Notes under the pieces: model-generated
Databases searched by the model: none
Told to the model about the DNA's origin: nothing
The model's input: only the letters and a program-made list of their open reading frames with translations
Made by a program: the position numbers and the translations under genes
Part shown: piece after piece, positions 1 to 5,781 of the stretch
Layout: the number at the start of each line of letters is the position of its first letter
How positions within the stretch are numbered: position 1 is the first letter of the stretch
Assembly (NCBI GenBank): GCA_041581935.1
Contig: JBFICP010000209.1
Location: 1 to 5,781, forward strand
DNA from: JAABYT01 sp041581935
GTDB lineage: Bacteria; Pseudomonadota; Gammaproteobacteria; HK1
Reading direction: 5' to 3'
DNA length: 5,781 bases

Positions 1-1131
1 GACATCATATAGGTATCTGCCGACCGACGGCGATTCGGCGCTCGCGAGAAGGGCACGCCGGCGGTGGCTCAGGCGTTGGCCGTACTCGAGGAGCCTCAGC
101 TCTTCGACGGCGCTCACCGAGACATTGCTGTCCGAGCCGATTCCGACGTGTCCGCCATCGGAGAGAAAGTCGAGAGCCGGGAACACGCCATCTCCCAGAT
201 TCGCCTCGGTCGTGGGACACAGTCCGACGACGGCATCGCCGCCGGCCAGCCGTTTGCGCTCGGCGCCGTTCGCGTAGGTGGCGTGCACCAGGCACCAGCG
301 CTGGTCCACATCGACGTTGTTGAGCAGCCATTCCACCGGACGTTGTCCGCTCCAAGCGAGGCACTCCTCGACTTCTCGGGTCTGCTCGGCGATATGGATG
401 TGAATCGGTGCCGCGAAGTCGTGGCGTGTGATCGATTCGATCCCGTGCAGTAGCTGCTCGCGGGTCACGGCGCGCAGCGAGTGCGGCGCGAACCCGATGC
501 GTACCAACGGGTCGCCGCGGTATTTGGTGACAAGGTCATCGAGCAGCGCCGCGAATCCGTCGCTGTCGTTGATAAATCGGCGCTGGCCGACTTGCGGCTC
601 GACGCCACCGAACCCGTTGCACGCATACAGCACCGGCAGATGGGTAATGGCGATACCCGTTTCCCGCGCCGCCGCGATCACACGGTCAGACATCTCGCTC
701 GCCGTGTCGTAGGGGTTGCCGTCCCGCTGGTGGTGCAGATAGTGGAACTCGCCCACCGTCGTGTAGCCGGCCTGGAGCATTTCCACATACAGCTGCGAGG
801 CGATGGCGTGCACGTGCTCGGGCTCGATGCGCTCGACGAAGGCGTACATGCGCTGGCGCCAGGTCCAGAAGCTGTCCTCTTCGGGACCGCGGGACTCGGT
901 GAGTCCGGCCATGGCACGCTGAAACGCATGAGAATGCAGATTCGGCATGCCGGGTATTGCCGGACCCGCAAGGCGCTCGACGTTTTCAGGCAAAGCCGCC
1001 ACTCCGGTCTCGACCGCGGCAATGAAGCCCGCGCCGTCTACCTCGAGGAGCACGTCGTTGGCCCAGCCTTCGGAGAGGAGGGCGGTGGCTGCATGAAATT
1101 TCACGGCTGGAAAGGGGGTCGGCCCGACCAT
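1..1131 (-). CDS. hutF: Formimidoylglutamate deiminase HutF (C-terminus cut by window edge)
   Basis: HutF is a cytoplasmic metal-dependent amidohydrolase that deiminates N-formimidoyl-L-glutamate to N-formyl-L-glutamate and ammonia, the fourth step of the five-step histidine degradation route. The frame is open from 1131 to the left edge and gives 377 residues; the family is about 450 long, so roughly the last 70-80 are missing. Visible family motifs are GMPNLHSHAFQRAMAG with metal-ligand pair H66/H68, GEFHYLHH near 127-134, FAPHSLRAV with H217, IHIHIAEQ with H244/H246, CLVHAT with H283, and GIGSDSN with the metal-site aspartate D334. ATG at 1131 has an AGG five bases upstream. An in-frame GTG at 1104 (residue 10) would place the HxH pair and the ALLxEGW stretch nearer the usual family position and leave more room for a promoter, so it is a serious alternative start. 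The product hands its substrate to HutG, also in this window. Identification is firm; the start is not. Confidence 0.95.
   Translation of the reverse strand, partial: MVGPTPFPAVKFHAATALLSEGWANDVLLEVDGAGFIAAVETGVAALPENVERLAGPAIPGMPNLHSHAFQRAMAGLTESRGPEEDSFWTWRQRMYAFVERIEPEHVHAIASQLYVEMLQAGYTTVGEFHYLHHQRDGNPYDTASEMSDRVIAAARETGIAITHLPVLYACNGFGGVEPQVGQRRFINDSDGFAALLDDLVTKYRGDPLVRIGFAPHSLRAVTREQLLHGIESITRHDFAAPIHIHIAEQTREVEECLAWSGQRPVEWLLNNVDVDQRWCLVHATYANGAERKRLAGGDAVVGLCPTTEANLGDGVFPALDFLSDGGHVGIGSDSNVSVSAVEELRLLEYGQRLSHRRRALLASAESPSVGRYLYDV
1117..1129. repeat. Short GC-rich inverted repeat at the hutF start
   Basis: GGTCGG and CCGACC flank a single central C, a perfect 6+1+6 palindrome touching the candidate ATG of hutF. 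It could be an operator half-site pair or a small hairpin over the start region. In GC-rich DNA a palindrome of this size also occurs by chance, and I know of no regulator with this site. Confidence 0.3.
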
Positions 1132-1151
1132 GGCTGCCTGCAAGCCGTCGA

Positions 1152-1179
1152 TATATAGTGTCGGGGCATGTCTTTGCAA
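1152..1179 (-). promoter_or_regulatory. Candidate hutF promoter
   Basis: Reading the minus strand, TTGCAA (1179-1174, four of six to TTGACA) is followed after 16 bases by TATATA (1157-1152, four of six to TATAAT). Transcription would start near 1145, leaving about 14 bases to the ATG at 1131 or about 40 to the alternative GTG at 1104. This is a sequence resemblance only. The alternating TA core stands out in GC-rich surroundings and is shared with the candidate hutI promoter on the other strand. Confidence 0.4.
1154..1159 (+). promoter_or_regulatory. Candidate -10 element for hutI
   Basis: TATAGT matches the sigma-70 -10 consensus at five of six positions and overlaps the TA-rich core of the divergent hutF promoter. 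Transcription would start near 1166, about 36 bases before the TTG proposed as the hutI start. No convincing -35 box lies 16-18 bases upstream. If both elements are real, the two promoters overlap and would be controlled together. Confidence 0.35.
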
Positions 1180-1201
1180 CTCCCGAACCGGTAGCCGGCC
1201 C

Positions 1202-2449
1202 TTGGCCGATTCTGTCGACCTGTCCCAATGCACCGCGCTGTGGACCGGCGCGCGGGTCGCCACCATGGAATCCGCGGCGCAGACGTCCTACGGAGTCATC
1301 GAAAACGCCGCCATCGCCGTCGCGGGCGATCGTATTCACTGGGTCGGCGCGCAGACCCGACTCCCGGCCGAACTTCCCGACCGCGTGATCATGCATGCGG
1401 TCGACGGGCGCTGGATCACGCCGGGTCTGGTCGACTGTCATACACACCTCATATACGGGGGCGACCGGGCGCGGGAATTCGAGCAGCGCCTGAGCGGGGT
1501 CAGCTACGAGGAGATCGCCCGCCAGGGCGGCGGTATCGTTTCCACGGTCGCGGCGACCCGCGCCGCCAGCGAAGACCAGCTGGTCGCGGCGGCAACCGTG
1601 CGTCTCGGTGCGCTCGCCGGCGAAGGGGTGACGACCATCGAGATCAAATCCGGATATGGGCTCGATCTCGACACCGAGCTCAAGATGCTGCGCGCCGCCA
1701 GACGACTGGGAGAGAGCGGCATCGTCGATGTCGTGACCAGCTTTCTCGGCGCGCACGCGTTGCCGCCCGAGTACGCCGGGCGCAGCGATGATTACATCGA
1801 CTTCGTGTGCGAACGGGTGATGCCCCGGGTTGCCGAGGACGGTCTCGCCGACGCCGTGGACGCCTTCTGTGAAAGCATCGGCTTTTCGCCGACGCAGACC
1901 GAGCGCGTGTTCGAGCAGGCCACCGCGTTAGGCCTGCCCGTCAAGCTGCACGCCGAGCAGCTCTCGGATCTGGGCGGCGCCGCGCTTGCAGCACGCTATC
2001 GCGCGCTGTCGGCAGATCATCTCGAGTACGTATCAGAATCGTCCATAGAAGCCATGGCCGCTTCGGGAACCGTCGCGGTGCTGCTTCCCGGGGCGTTTTA
2101 CTTTCTACGCGAGACTCGCGTGCCACCGGTGGATGCGTTTCGCAGGCACCGCGTTGCGATTGCGATCGCCACCGACAGCAATCCCGGAAGTTCGCCGGTG
2201 ACTTCCATGCTGTTGATGCTCAACATGGCGTGCACCTTGTTCGGCATGACTCCCGAGGAGGCTCTGGCCGGCGCCACGCGGCACGCGGCGATGGCACTGG
2301 GACGTGCGGATCGCATCGGTACCCTCGAAGCGGGCAAACAGGCCGACTTCGTGGTCTGGAACATTGGGCACCCCGCCGAGCTCGCCTACCGAATCGGATT
2401 CAACCCCTGCCACCGGGTCGTGAAACGCGGACGAATTCTGTCCGGTTGA
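1202..2449 (+). CDS. hutI: Imidazolonepropionase HutI
   Basis: HutI is a cytoplasmic Zn/Fe-dependent amidohydrolase that hydrolyses 4-imidazolone-5-propionate to N-formimidoyl-glutamate, the third step of histidine degradation. Numbered from TTG at 1202 it has 415 residues, close to the family's usual 400-odd. Landmarks in order are LWTGARVATM near the N-terminus, DCHTHLIYGG with metal ligands H80/H82, REFEQRLSGVSYEEIARQGGG, EIKSGYGLDLDTE for substrate binding, KLHAEQ with H250, SADHLEY with H273, and ATDSNPG with D325. These positions fall within one residue of those I recall for the Bacillus subtilis enzyme. The frame extends up to an ATG at 1130, but that codon overlaps the hutF start on the opposite strand and would add 24 unconserved residues, so I prefer TTG 1202. 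No strong ribosome binding site supports either. The gene diverges from hutF and converges on hutG. Confidence 0.95.
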   Translation: MADSVDLSQCTALWTGARVATMESAAQTSYGVIENAAIAVAGDRIHWVGAQTRLPAELPDRVIMHAVDGRWITPGLVDCHTHLIYGGDRAREFEQRLSGVSYEEIARQGGGIVSTVAATRAASEDQLVAAATVRLGALAGEGVTTIEIKSGYGLDLDTELKMLRAARRLGESGIVDVVTSFLGAHALPPEYAGRSDDYIDFVCERVMPRVAEDGLADAVDAFCESIGFSPTQTERVFEQATALGLPVKLHAEQLSDLGGAALAARYRALSADHLEYVSESSIEAMAASGTVAVLLPGAFYFLRETRVPPVDAFRRHRVAIAIATDSNPGSSPVTSMLLMLNMACTLFGMTPEEALAGATRHAAMALGRADRIGTLEAGKQADFVVWNIGHPAELAYRIGFNPCHRVVKRGRILSG

Positions 2450-2474
2450 AACGTGCCGCGACAGGGGGATGGGC

Positions 2475-3284
2475 TCACGGCCGCCGCGCGCCCCAATCGA
2501 GCATCGTCTCCAGTAATGCGCGAAGGGTCGGGCGTACGCCCGCGGCGAGCTCCTCACGGTAATCGTAGGGCGATTCCTCGTCCATGTAGCTCGACTGTGC
2601 CTGCTCGAGCTGTACCGCGTGCACACCCGCGGCGGGCTCGCCGTAGGTGCGTGTGATATAGCCGCCGGTGAAGCGGCCGTTGACCACGTGGGTGTAGTTG
2701 CGCGCGTTCCCGAGCACCTTTTCAAGCGCCGCCTGCAGCGACGGGTCGCAACTCGCGCCGCTGGCGGTGCCGAGATTCAAATCCGGCAGTCGGCCATCGA
2801 AAAATCGCGGCACCACCGATCGAATGCTGTGGGCGTCGAAGAGCAGTGCGATACCGTGGCGTTGTTTGAGGCTCGCGAGGGTGGATGCGATGCGCTCGTG
2901 ATAGGGCTGCCAGTAGCGTTCCCGGCGCGCGGCAATTTCGTCGGCGCCGGGCTCCTGGCCCTCCTCGTATATCGGGGTTTCGTCGAAGCAGCGGGTCGGG
3001 CAGAGCTCGGTGTTGCTGGCGCCGGGATACAGCGGTTTGCCGTCCGGAGAACGATTGAGATCGATGACGTAGCGTGAATACGCGGGTTTCAGAACGCTGG
3101 CACCGAGCTCGGAAGCGAAATCGTACAAACGCGCCATGTGCCAGTCGGTATCCGGCGTCGTGCGCGCATGGGCGGTCATGCGCGCGGCCAGATCCTGCGG
3201 GATGGCGATGCCGTCATGGGGCATGCTGACCAGCAGCGGCGTCGAGCCTTCTGTGAATTCGAACGTGTCCATGGATTGCACCAT
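2475..3284 (-). CDS. hutG: N-formylglutamate deformylase HutG
   Basis: This is the N-formylglutamate amidohydrolase of the FGase family, a cytoplasmic metal-dependent hydrolase that splits N-formyl-L-glutamate into glutamate and formate and so ends the HutF route. It has 269 residues from ATG 3284, typical for the family. Family landmarks are SMPHDG (20-25), DTDWH (45-49), YVIDLNRSPDG (72-82), LYPG (85-88), LLFDAHSIRS (147-156), and FTGGYITRTYG followed by VHAVQLEQAQSSYMDE in the C-terminal third. The histidines and acids in the first and third blocks are the expected metal and catalytic residues. A second ATG four codons in (3272, giving MDTFEF) matches the usual family N-terminus better and may be the true start. 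It should not be confused with the unrelated formimidoylglutamase also named HutG in other bacteria. The stop codon lies 25 bases from that of hutI, with no visible terminator between them. Confidence 0.95.
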   Translation of the reverse strand: MVQSMDTFEFTEGSTPLLVSMPHDGIAIPQDLAARMTAHARTTPDTDWHMARLYDFASELGASVLKPAYSRYVIDLNRSPDGKPLYPGASNTELCPTRCFDETPIYEEGQEPGADEIAARRERYWQPYHERIASTLASLKQRHGIALLFDAHSIRSVVPRFFDGRLPDLNLGTASGASCDPSLQAALEKVLGNARNYTHVVNGRFTGGYITRTYGEPAAGVHAVQLEQAQSSYMDEESPYDYREELAAGVRPTLRALLETMLDWGARRP

Positions 3285-3289
3285 TCGAG

Positions 3290-3320
3290 CATTCTACTTC
3301 CTCGCCGACGAAGTAGAATG
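3290..3320. repeat. Perfect 11-bp inverted repeat in the hutG-hutU control region
   Basis: CATTCTACTTC (3290-3300) and GAAGTAGAATG (3310-3320) are exact reverse complements separated by nine bases, giving a 20-bp centre-to-centre spacing, about two helical turns. The arms are AT-rich compared with the surroundings. A further CACCATTC at 3279-3286, covering the hutG ATG, is complementary to GAATGGTG at 3316-3323, so the right arm has two possible partners. It may be an operator for a dimeric regulator of both genes, or an RNA hairpin in the hutG leader. No U-tract follows on either strand, so it is not a typical terminator. Confidence 0.8.
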
Positions 3321-3330
3321 GTGGCGTCTA

Positions 3331-3336
3331 TATAAT
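3331..3336 (+). promoter_or_regulatory. Candidate -10 element of the hutU promoter
   Basis: TATAAT matches the sigma-70 -10 consensus exactly and sits 22 bases before the hutU ATG, predicting a leader of about 15 bases. No recognisable -35 hexamer is present at 16-18 bases; that position is taken by the inverted repeat at 3290-3320, whose centre would lie near -38. That arrangement fits control by a protein bound at the repeat, which is inference. The ribosome binding site is weak (AGG three bases and GCGGG seven bases before ATG). Confidence 0.55.
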
Positions 3337-3357
3337 GAGATCGCAGCGGGCAGGTCT

Positions 3358-5031
3358 ATGAGCAAGGGTACACGCATTTCGAACCGCGTCATCCGATCCC
3401 CGCGGGGCACGGAGCTTACCGCCAAGAGCTGGGTGACCGAGGCGCCGCTGCGCATGCTCATGAACAATCTGGATCCGGAGGTCGCGGAAAAGCCTCAGGA
3501 ACTGGTCGTTTACGGCGGAATCGGCCGGGCGGCACGCAACTGGGAGTGTTTCGACAAAATCGTCGAGGTGCTCGAGCGCCTCGAAGGTGACGAGACCCTG
3601 CTCGTGCAGTCCGGCAAGCCCGTCGGTGTATTCAAGACCCACGCCGACGCGCCGCGGGTGCTGATCGCCAATTCCAATCTCGTGCCCCACTGGGCCAACT
3701 GGGAGCACTTCAACGCGCTCGATCAACAGGGCCTCATGATGTACGGCCAGATGACCGCCGGCTCCTGGATCTATATCGGCAGCCAGGGGATCGTGCAGGG
3801 TACCTACGAGACGTTCGTCGCCATGGGCCGACAGCACTATGACGGAAGTCTTCGCGGGCGATGGATACTCACCGCCGGCCTCGGGGGCATGGGCGGGGCG
3901 CAGCCTCTGGCGGCGACCATGGCAGGCGCCTCGATGCTTGCCGTGGAATGTGACGCGTCGCGCATCCGCAAACGCCTCGACACGGGCTACCTGGACGAGA
4001 TGGAGATCGACCTGGATGCTGCACTGGCGCGAATGGAGCAGGCCGGAAAGGACGGTAAGGCCGTCTCCGTTGGCCTGCTCGGAAATGCCGCCGAGATCCT
4101 TCCGGAGATCGTGCGCCGCGGCGTGCGCCCGGATGCCGTCACCGACCAAACCAGCGCCCACGATCCATTGAACGGTTATCTGCCCGCCGGCTGGACCCTG
4201 GAACAGGCCGTCGAGCTGCGCATCCGGGATCCCGAGCGCGTGATTACCGCGGCGAAAAAATCCATGGCCACGCACGTGCGCGCCATGCTCGAGTTTCATG
4301 CCATGGGGATTCCGACGTTCGACTATGGCAACAATATTCGCCAGGTTGCGAGCGAGCAGGGTGTCGACAACGCATTCGATTTCCCCGGATTCGTCCCGGC
4401 CTACATCCGCCCGCTCTTCTGCCGCGGCGTCGGTCCGTTTCGCTGGGCGGCGCTTTCCGGTAATCCCGACGACATTTACCGCACCGACGCCAAGGTGAAG
4501 GAGCTGATCCCGGACGATCCGCATCTGCACAACTGGCTCGACATGGCACGCGAGCGCATTCATTTCCAAGGGCTGCCGGCACGCATCTGCTGGGTGGGGC
4601 TCGGTGCCCGTGCCCGCCTCGGGCTGGCATTCAACGACATGGTGGCGAGCGGTGAGCTGGAGGCGCCCGTCGTCATCGGCCGTGACCATCTCGATTCGGG
4701 CTCCGTCGCGAGTCCCAACCGCGAGACCGAGGGCATGCGCGACGGCACCGATGCCGTCTCCGACTGGCCGCTGCTGAACGCGTTGCTCAATACCGCAAGC
4801 GGCGCCACCTGGGTGAGTCTGCACCACGGTGGTGGCGTTGGCATGGGATTTTCCCAGCACGCGGGCATGGTCATCGTGTGCGACGGCAGCGAGGATGCGG
4901 CGCGTCGTATCGAGCGCGTGCTTACCAACGATCCGGCCAGCGGAGTCATGCGCCACGCCGACGCGGGCTATGACATTGCGATACAGGCCGCACACGAGGA
5001 AGGTCTCGATCTGCCGATGCTCGATGAATGA
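3358..5031 (+). CDS. hutU: Urocanate hydratase HutU
   Basis: Urocanase is a cytoplasmic enzyme with tightly bound NAD+ acting as electrophile; it converts urocanate to 4-imidazolone-5-propionate, the second step of histidine degradation. The 557 residues from ATG 3358 match the family's usual 555-560. Visible blocks are VVYGGIGRAARNWE (Y52 onward), GLGGMGGAQPLAATMAGA (from G174, the Gly-rich NAD-binding turn), DQTSAHDPLNGY, FCRGVGPFRW with C355, and the urocanase signature FQGLPARICW whose C411 corresponds to the active-site Cys410 of the Pseudomonas putida enzyme. The C-terminal region has LHHGGGVGMGFSQHAG and ends LPMLDE. The frame stays open upstream to 3136, but that part lies antisense to hutG and is unconserved, and MSKGTRISNRVIRSPRG is a normal family start. 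It diverges from hutG, and its product is the substrate of HutI. Confidence 0.97.
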   Translation: MSKGTRISNRVIRSPRGTELTAKSWVTEAPLRMLMNNLDPEVAEKPQELVVYGGIGRAARNWECFDKIVEVLERLEGDETLLVQSGKPVGVFKTHADAPRVLIANSNLVPHWANWEHFNALDQQGLMMYGQMTAGSWIYIGSQGIVQGTYETFVAMGRQHYDGSLRGRWILTAGLGGMGGAQPLAATMAGASMLAVECDASRIRKRLDTGYLDEMEIDLDAALARMEQAGKDGKAVSVGLLGNAAEILPEIVRRGVRPDAVTDQTSAHDPLNGYLPAGWTLEQAVELRIRDPERVITAAKKSMATHVRAMLEFHAMGIPTFDYGNNIRQVASEQGVDNAFDFPGFVPAYIRPLFCRGVGPFRWAALSGNPDDIYRTDAKVKELIPDDPHLHNWLDMARERIHFQGLPARICWVGLGARARLGLAFNDMVASGELEAPVVIGRDHLDSGSVASPNRETEGMRDGTDAVSDWPLLNALLNTASGATWVSLHHGGGVGMGFSQHAGMVIVCDGSEDAARRIERVLTNDPASGVMRHADAGYDIAIQAAHEEGLDLPMLDE

Positions 5032-5117
5032 TCGTCGGATGTGATCCGCGATTGTAGAGTCGCTTCCTTGGGCCGTTCGGAGGCAGTCTGGAGAGTCCGC
5101 AGCCGCGAGCGAAGTCC

Positions 5118-5781
5118 GTGAAACAGCATTACGTGCTCGGGCGCACGACCCGTGAGCTCGACCGGCTCGAGCTTCAGGGAATCCTGTACCAAGATTTCAC
5201 GCTTCGGGCTCTCGAGCGTTGCGGCATCGATTCGGGCATGCGTGTTCTCGATATCGGTTGCGGCTCCGGTGACGTCACGCGGCTCGCCGGGCGTCGTGTG
5301 GGCCCGTCGGGATCGGTTCTTGGTATCGATAATGACCCGGACGCCGTGCGCTCGGCGAGAGAGCGGGCGGCGCGGCAGGGGGTTTCGAACGTCGCATTCG
5401 AAGTAGACGAGGCGATATCTTTCGCGCAGCCAGAATCCTTCGATGCCGTCATCGCGCGCTTTTTCCTCATGCATCAGCGCGCTCCCGCCGACGTGCTGGC
5501 CGCGGCGGCAAGCGCCGTTCGGCCCGGTGGCGCCATCTTGATGCTGGAGTCACACATGGCCGCACTACTGGATGCGCAGCATTCCTTTCCCCGTTCGGCG
5601 CTTTACGACGAGGTCGTGCGCTGGAAATGCCGAGTCGTCGCCGCCGCCGGCGTGGATATCGAATCCGGCCTCGGTCTTCACCGGACGTTCGCCTCGGCGA
5701 AGCTTCCCGCGCCGGAAATGCATATGGAAGCTCCGGTAGAGGGTGGCCCCGACAGCCTCATTTACCGCTATATGGCCGAGA
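5118..5781 (+). CDS. Class I SAM-dependent methyltransferase (C-terminus cut by window edge)
   Basis: The frame from GTG 5118 to the right edge gives 221 residues with no stop. It has a Rossmann-type methyltransferase fold: motif I VLDIGCGSGDVTRLA (43-57), which binds S-adenosylmethionine; the acidic end of strand two in VLGIDNDP (D71); ESFDAVIARFFLMHQ (106-120) as the motif II region; and VRPGGAILMLE (134-144) as motif III. A short N-terminal YVLGRTTRELDRLELQ stretch is common in UbiE/COG2226-like small-molecule methyltransferases. The substrate cannot be told from the sequence. No ATG, GTG or TTG lies between the in-frame stop near 5055 and the GTG; GAG and GAAG just upstream could serve as a weak ribosome binding site. 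It follows hutU by 86 bases on the same strand without a clear terminator, so read-through is possible, but I know of no role for a methyltransferase in histidine breakdown. Confidence 0.88.
   Translation, partial: MKQHYVLGRTTRELDRLELQGILYQDFTLRALERCGIDSGMRVLDIGCGSGDVTRLAGRRVGPSGSVLGIDNDPDAVRSARERAARQGVSNVAFEVDEAISFAQPESFDAVIARFFLMHQRAPADVLAAAASAVRPGGAILMLESHMAALLDAQHSFPRSALYDEVVRWKCRVVAAAGVDIESGLGLHRTFASAKLPAPEMHMEAPVEGGPDSLIYRYMAE

Noticed and set aside
481..1158. A 225-codon plus-strand frame antisense to hutF.
   Set aside because: The opposite strand encodes conserved HutF motifs throughout; this is a shadow frame.
986..1756. A 256-codon minus-strand frame spanning the hutF start and the hutI N-terminus.
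   Set aside because: It crosses two well-supported genes and their control region and shows no domain motif.
2450..2474. Possible bidirectional terminator between the convergent hutI and hutG.
   Set aside because: The 25 bases contain no convincing inverted repeat or T-tract.
3136..3357. In-frame upstream extension of hutU by 74 codons.
   Set aside because: It is antisense to the conserved N-terminus of hutG, covers the promoter region, and the family starts at about the ATG at 3358.
3328..4995. A 555-codon open frame on the minus strand, antisense to hutU.
   Set aside because: It lies opposite an unmistakable urocanase, resembles no family I know, and long antisense frames are expected in GC-rich coding DNA.
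5036..5048. CGGAT-GTG-ATCCG hairpin just after the hutU stop as a terminator.
   Set aside because: The stem is only five base pairs and is not followed by a run of T.

Overview
The window is an ordinary chromosomal segment of a GC-rich bacterium (GC about 60-65% by eye). Protein wording and gene content suggest a proteobacterium, probably gamma, but no taxon can be fixed from this sequence. Four of the genes belong to histidine utilisation (hut), and a fifth, cut by the right edge, is a methyltransferase with no obvious link to it.

Layout: hutF (minus, C-terminus cut by the left edge, 1-1131) and hutI (plus, about 1202-2449) diverge from a short control region. hutI converges on hutG (minus, 2475-3284) with only 25 bases between their stop codons. 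hutG and hutU (plus, 3358-5031) diverge from a second control region of about 75-85 bases. That region carries a perfect TATAAT and a perfect 11-bp inverted repeat. After an 86-base gap with no clear terminator, a class I SAM-dependent methyltransferase gene begins with GTG at 5118 and runs out of the window.

Pathway: HutU hydrates urocanate to imidazolonepropionate. HutI opens its ring to N-formimidoyl-glutamate (FIGLU). HutF deiminates FIGLU to N-formylglutamate, and HutG hydrolyses that to glutamate and formate. This is the five-step, HutF/HutG route known from Pseudomonas, as opposed to the single-step HutG formimidoylglutamase route. Histidine ammonia-lyase (hutH), the HutC repressor and transporters are not in the window.

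I found no RNA gene, CRISPR array, transposon or novel multi-gene system. The points worth a second look are the strictly alternating orientation of the four hut genes, the inverted repeat between hutG and hutU, and the lack of a normal ATG start for hutI.
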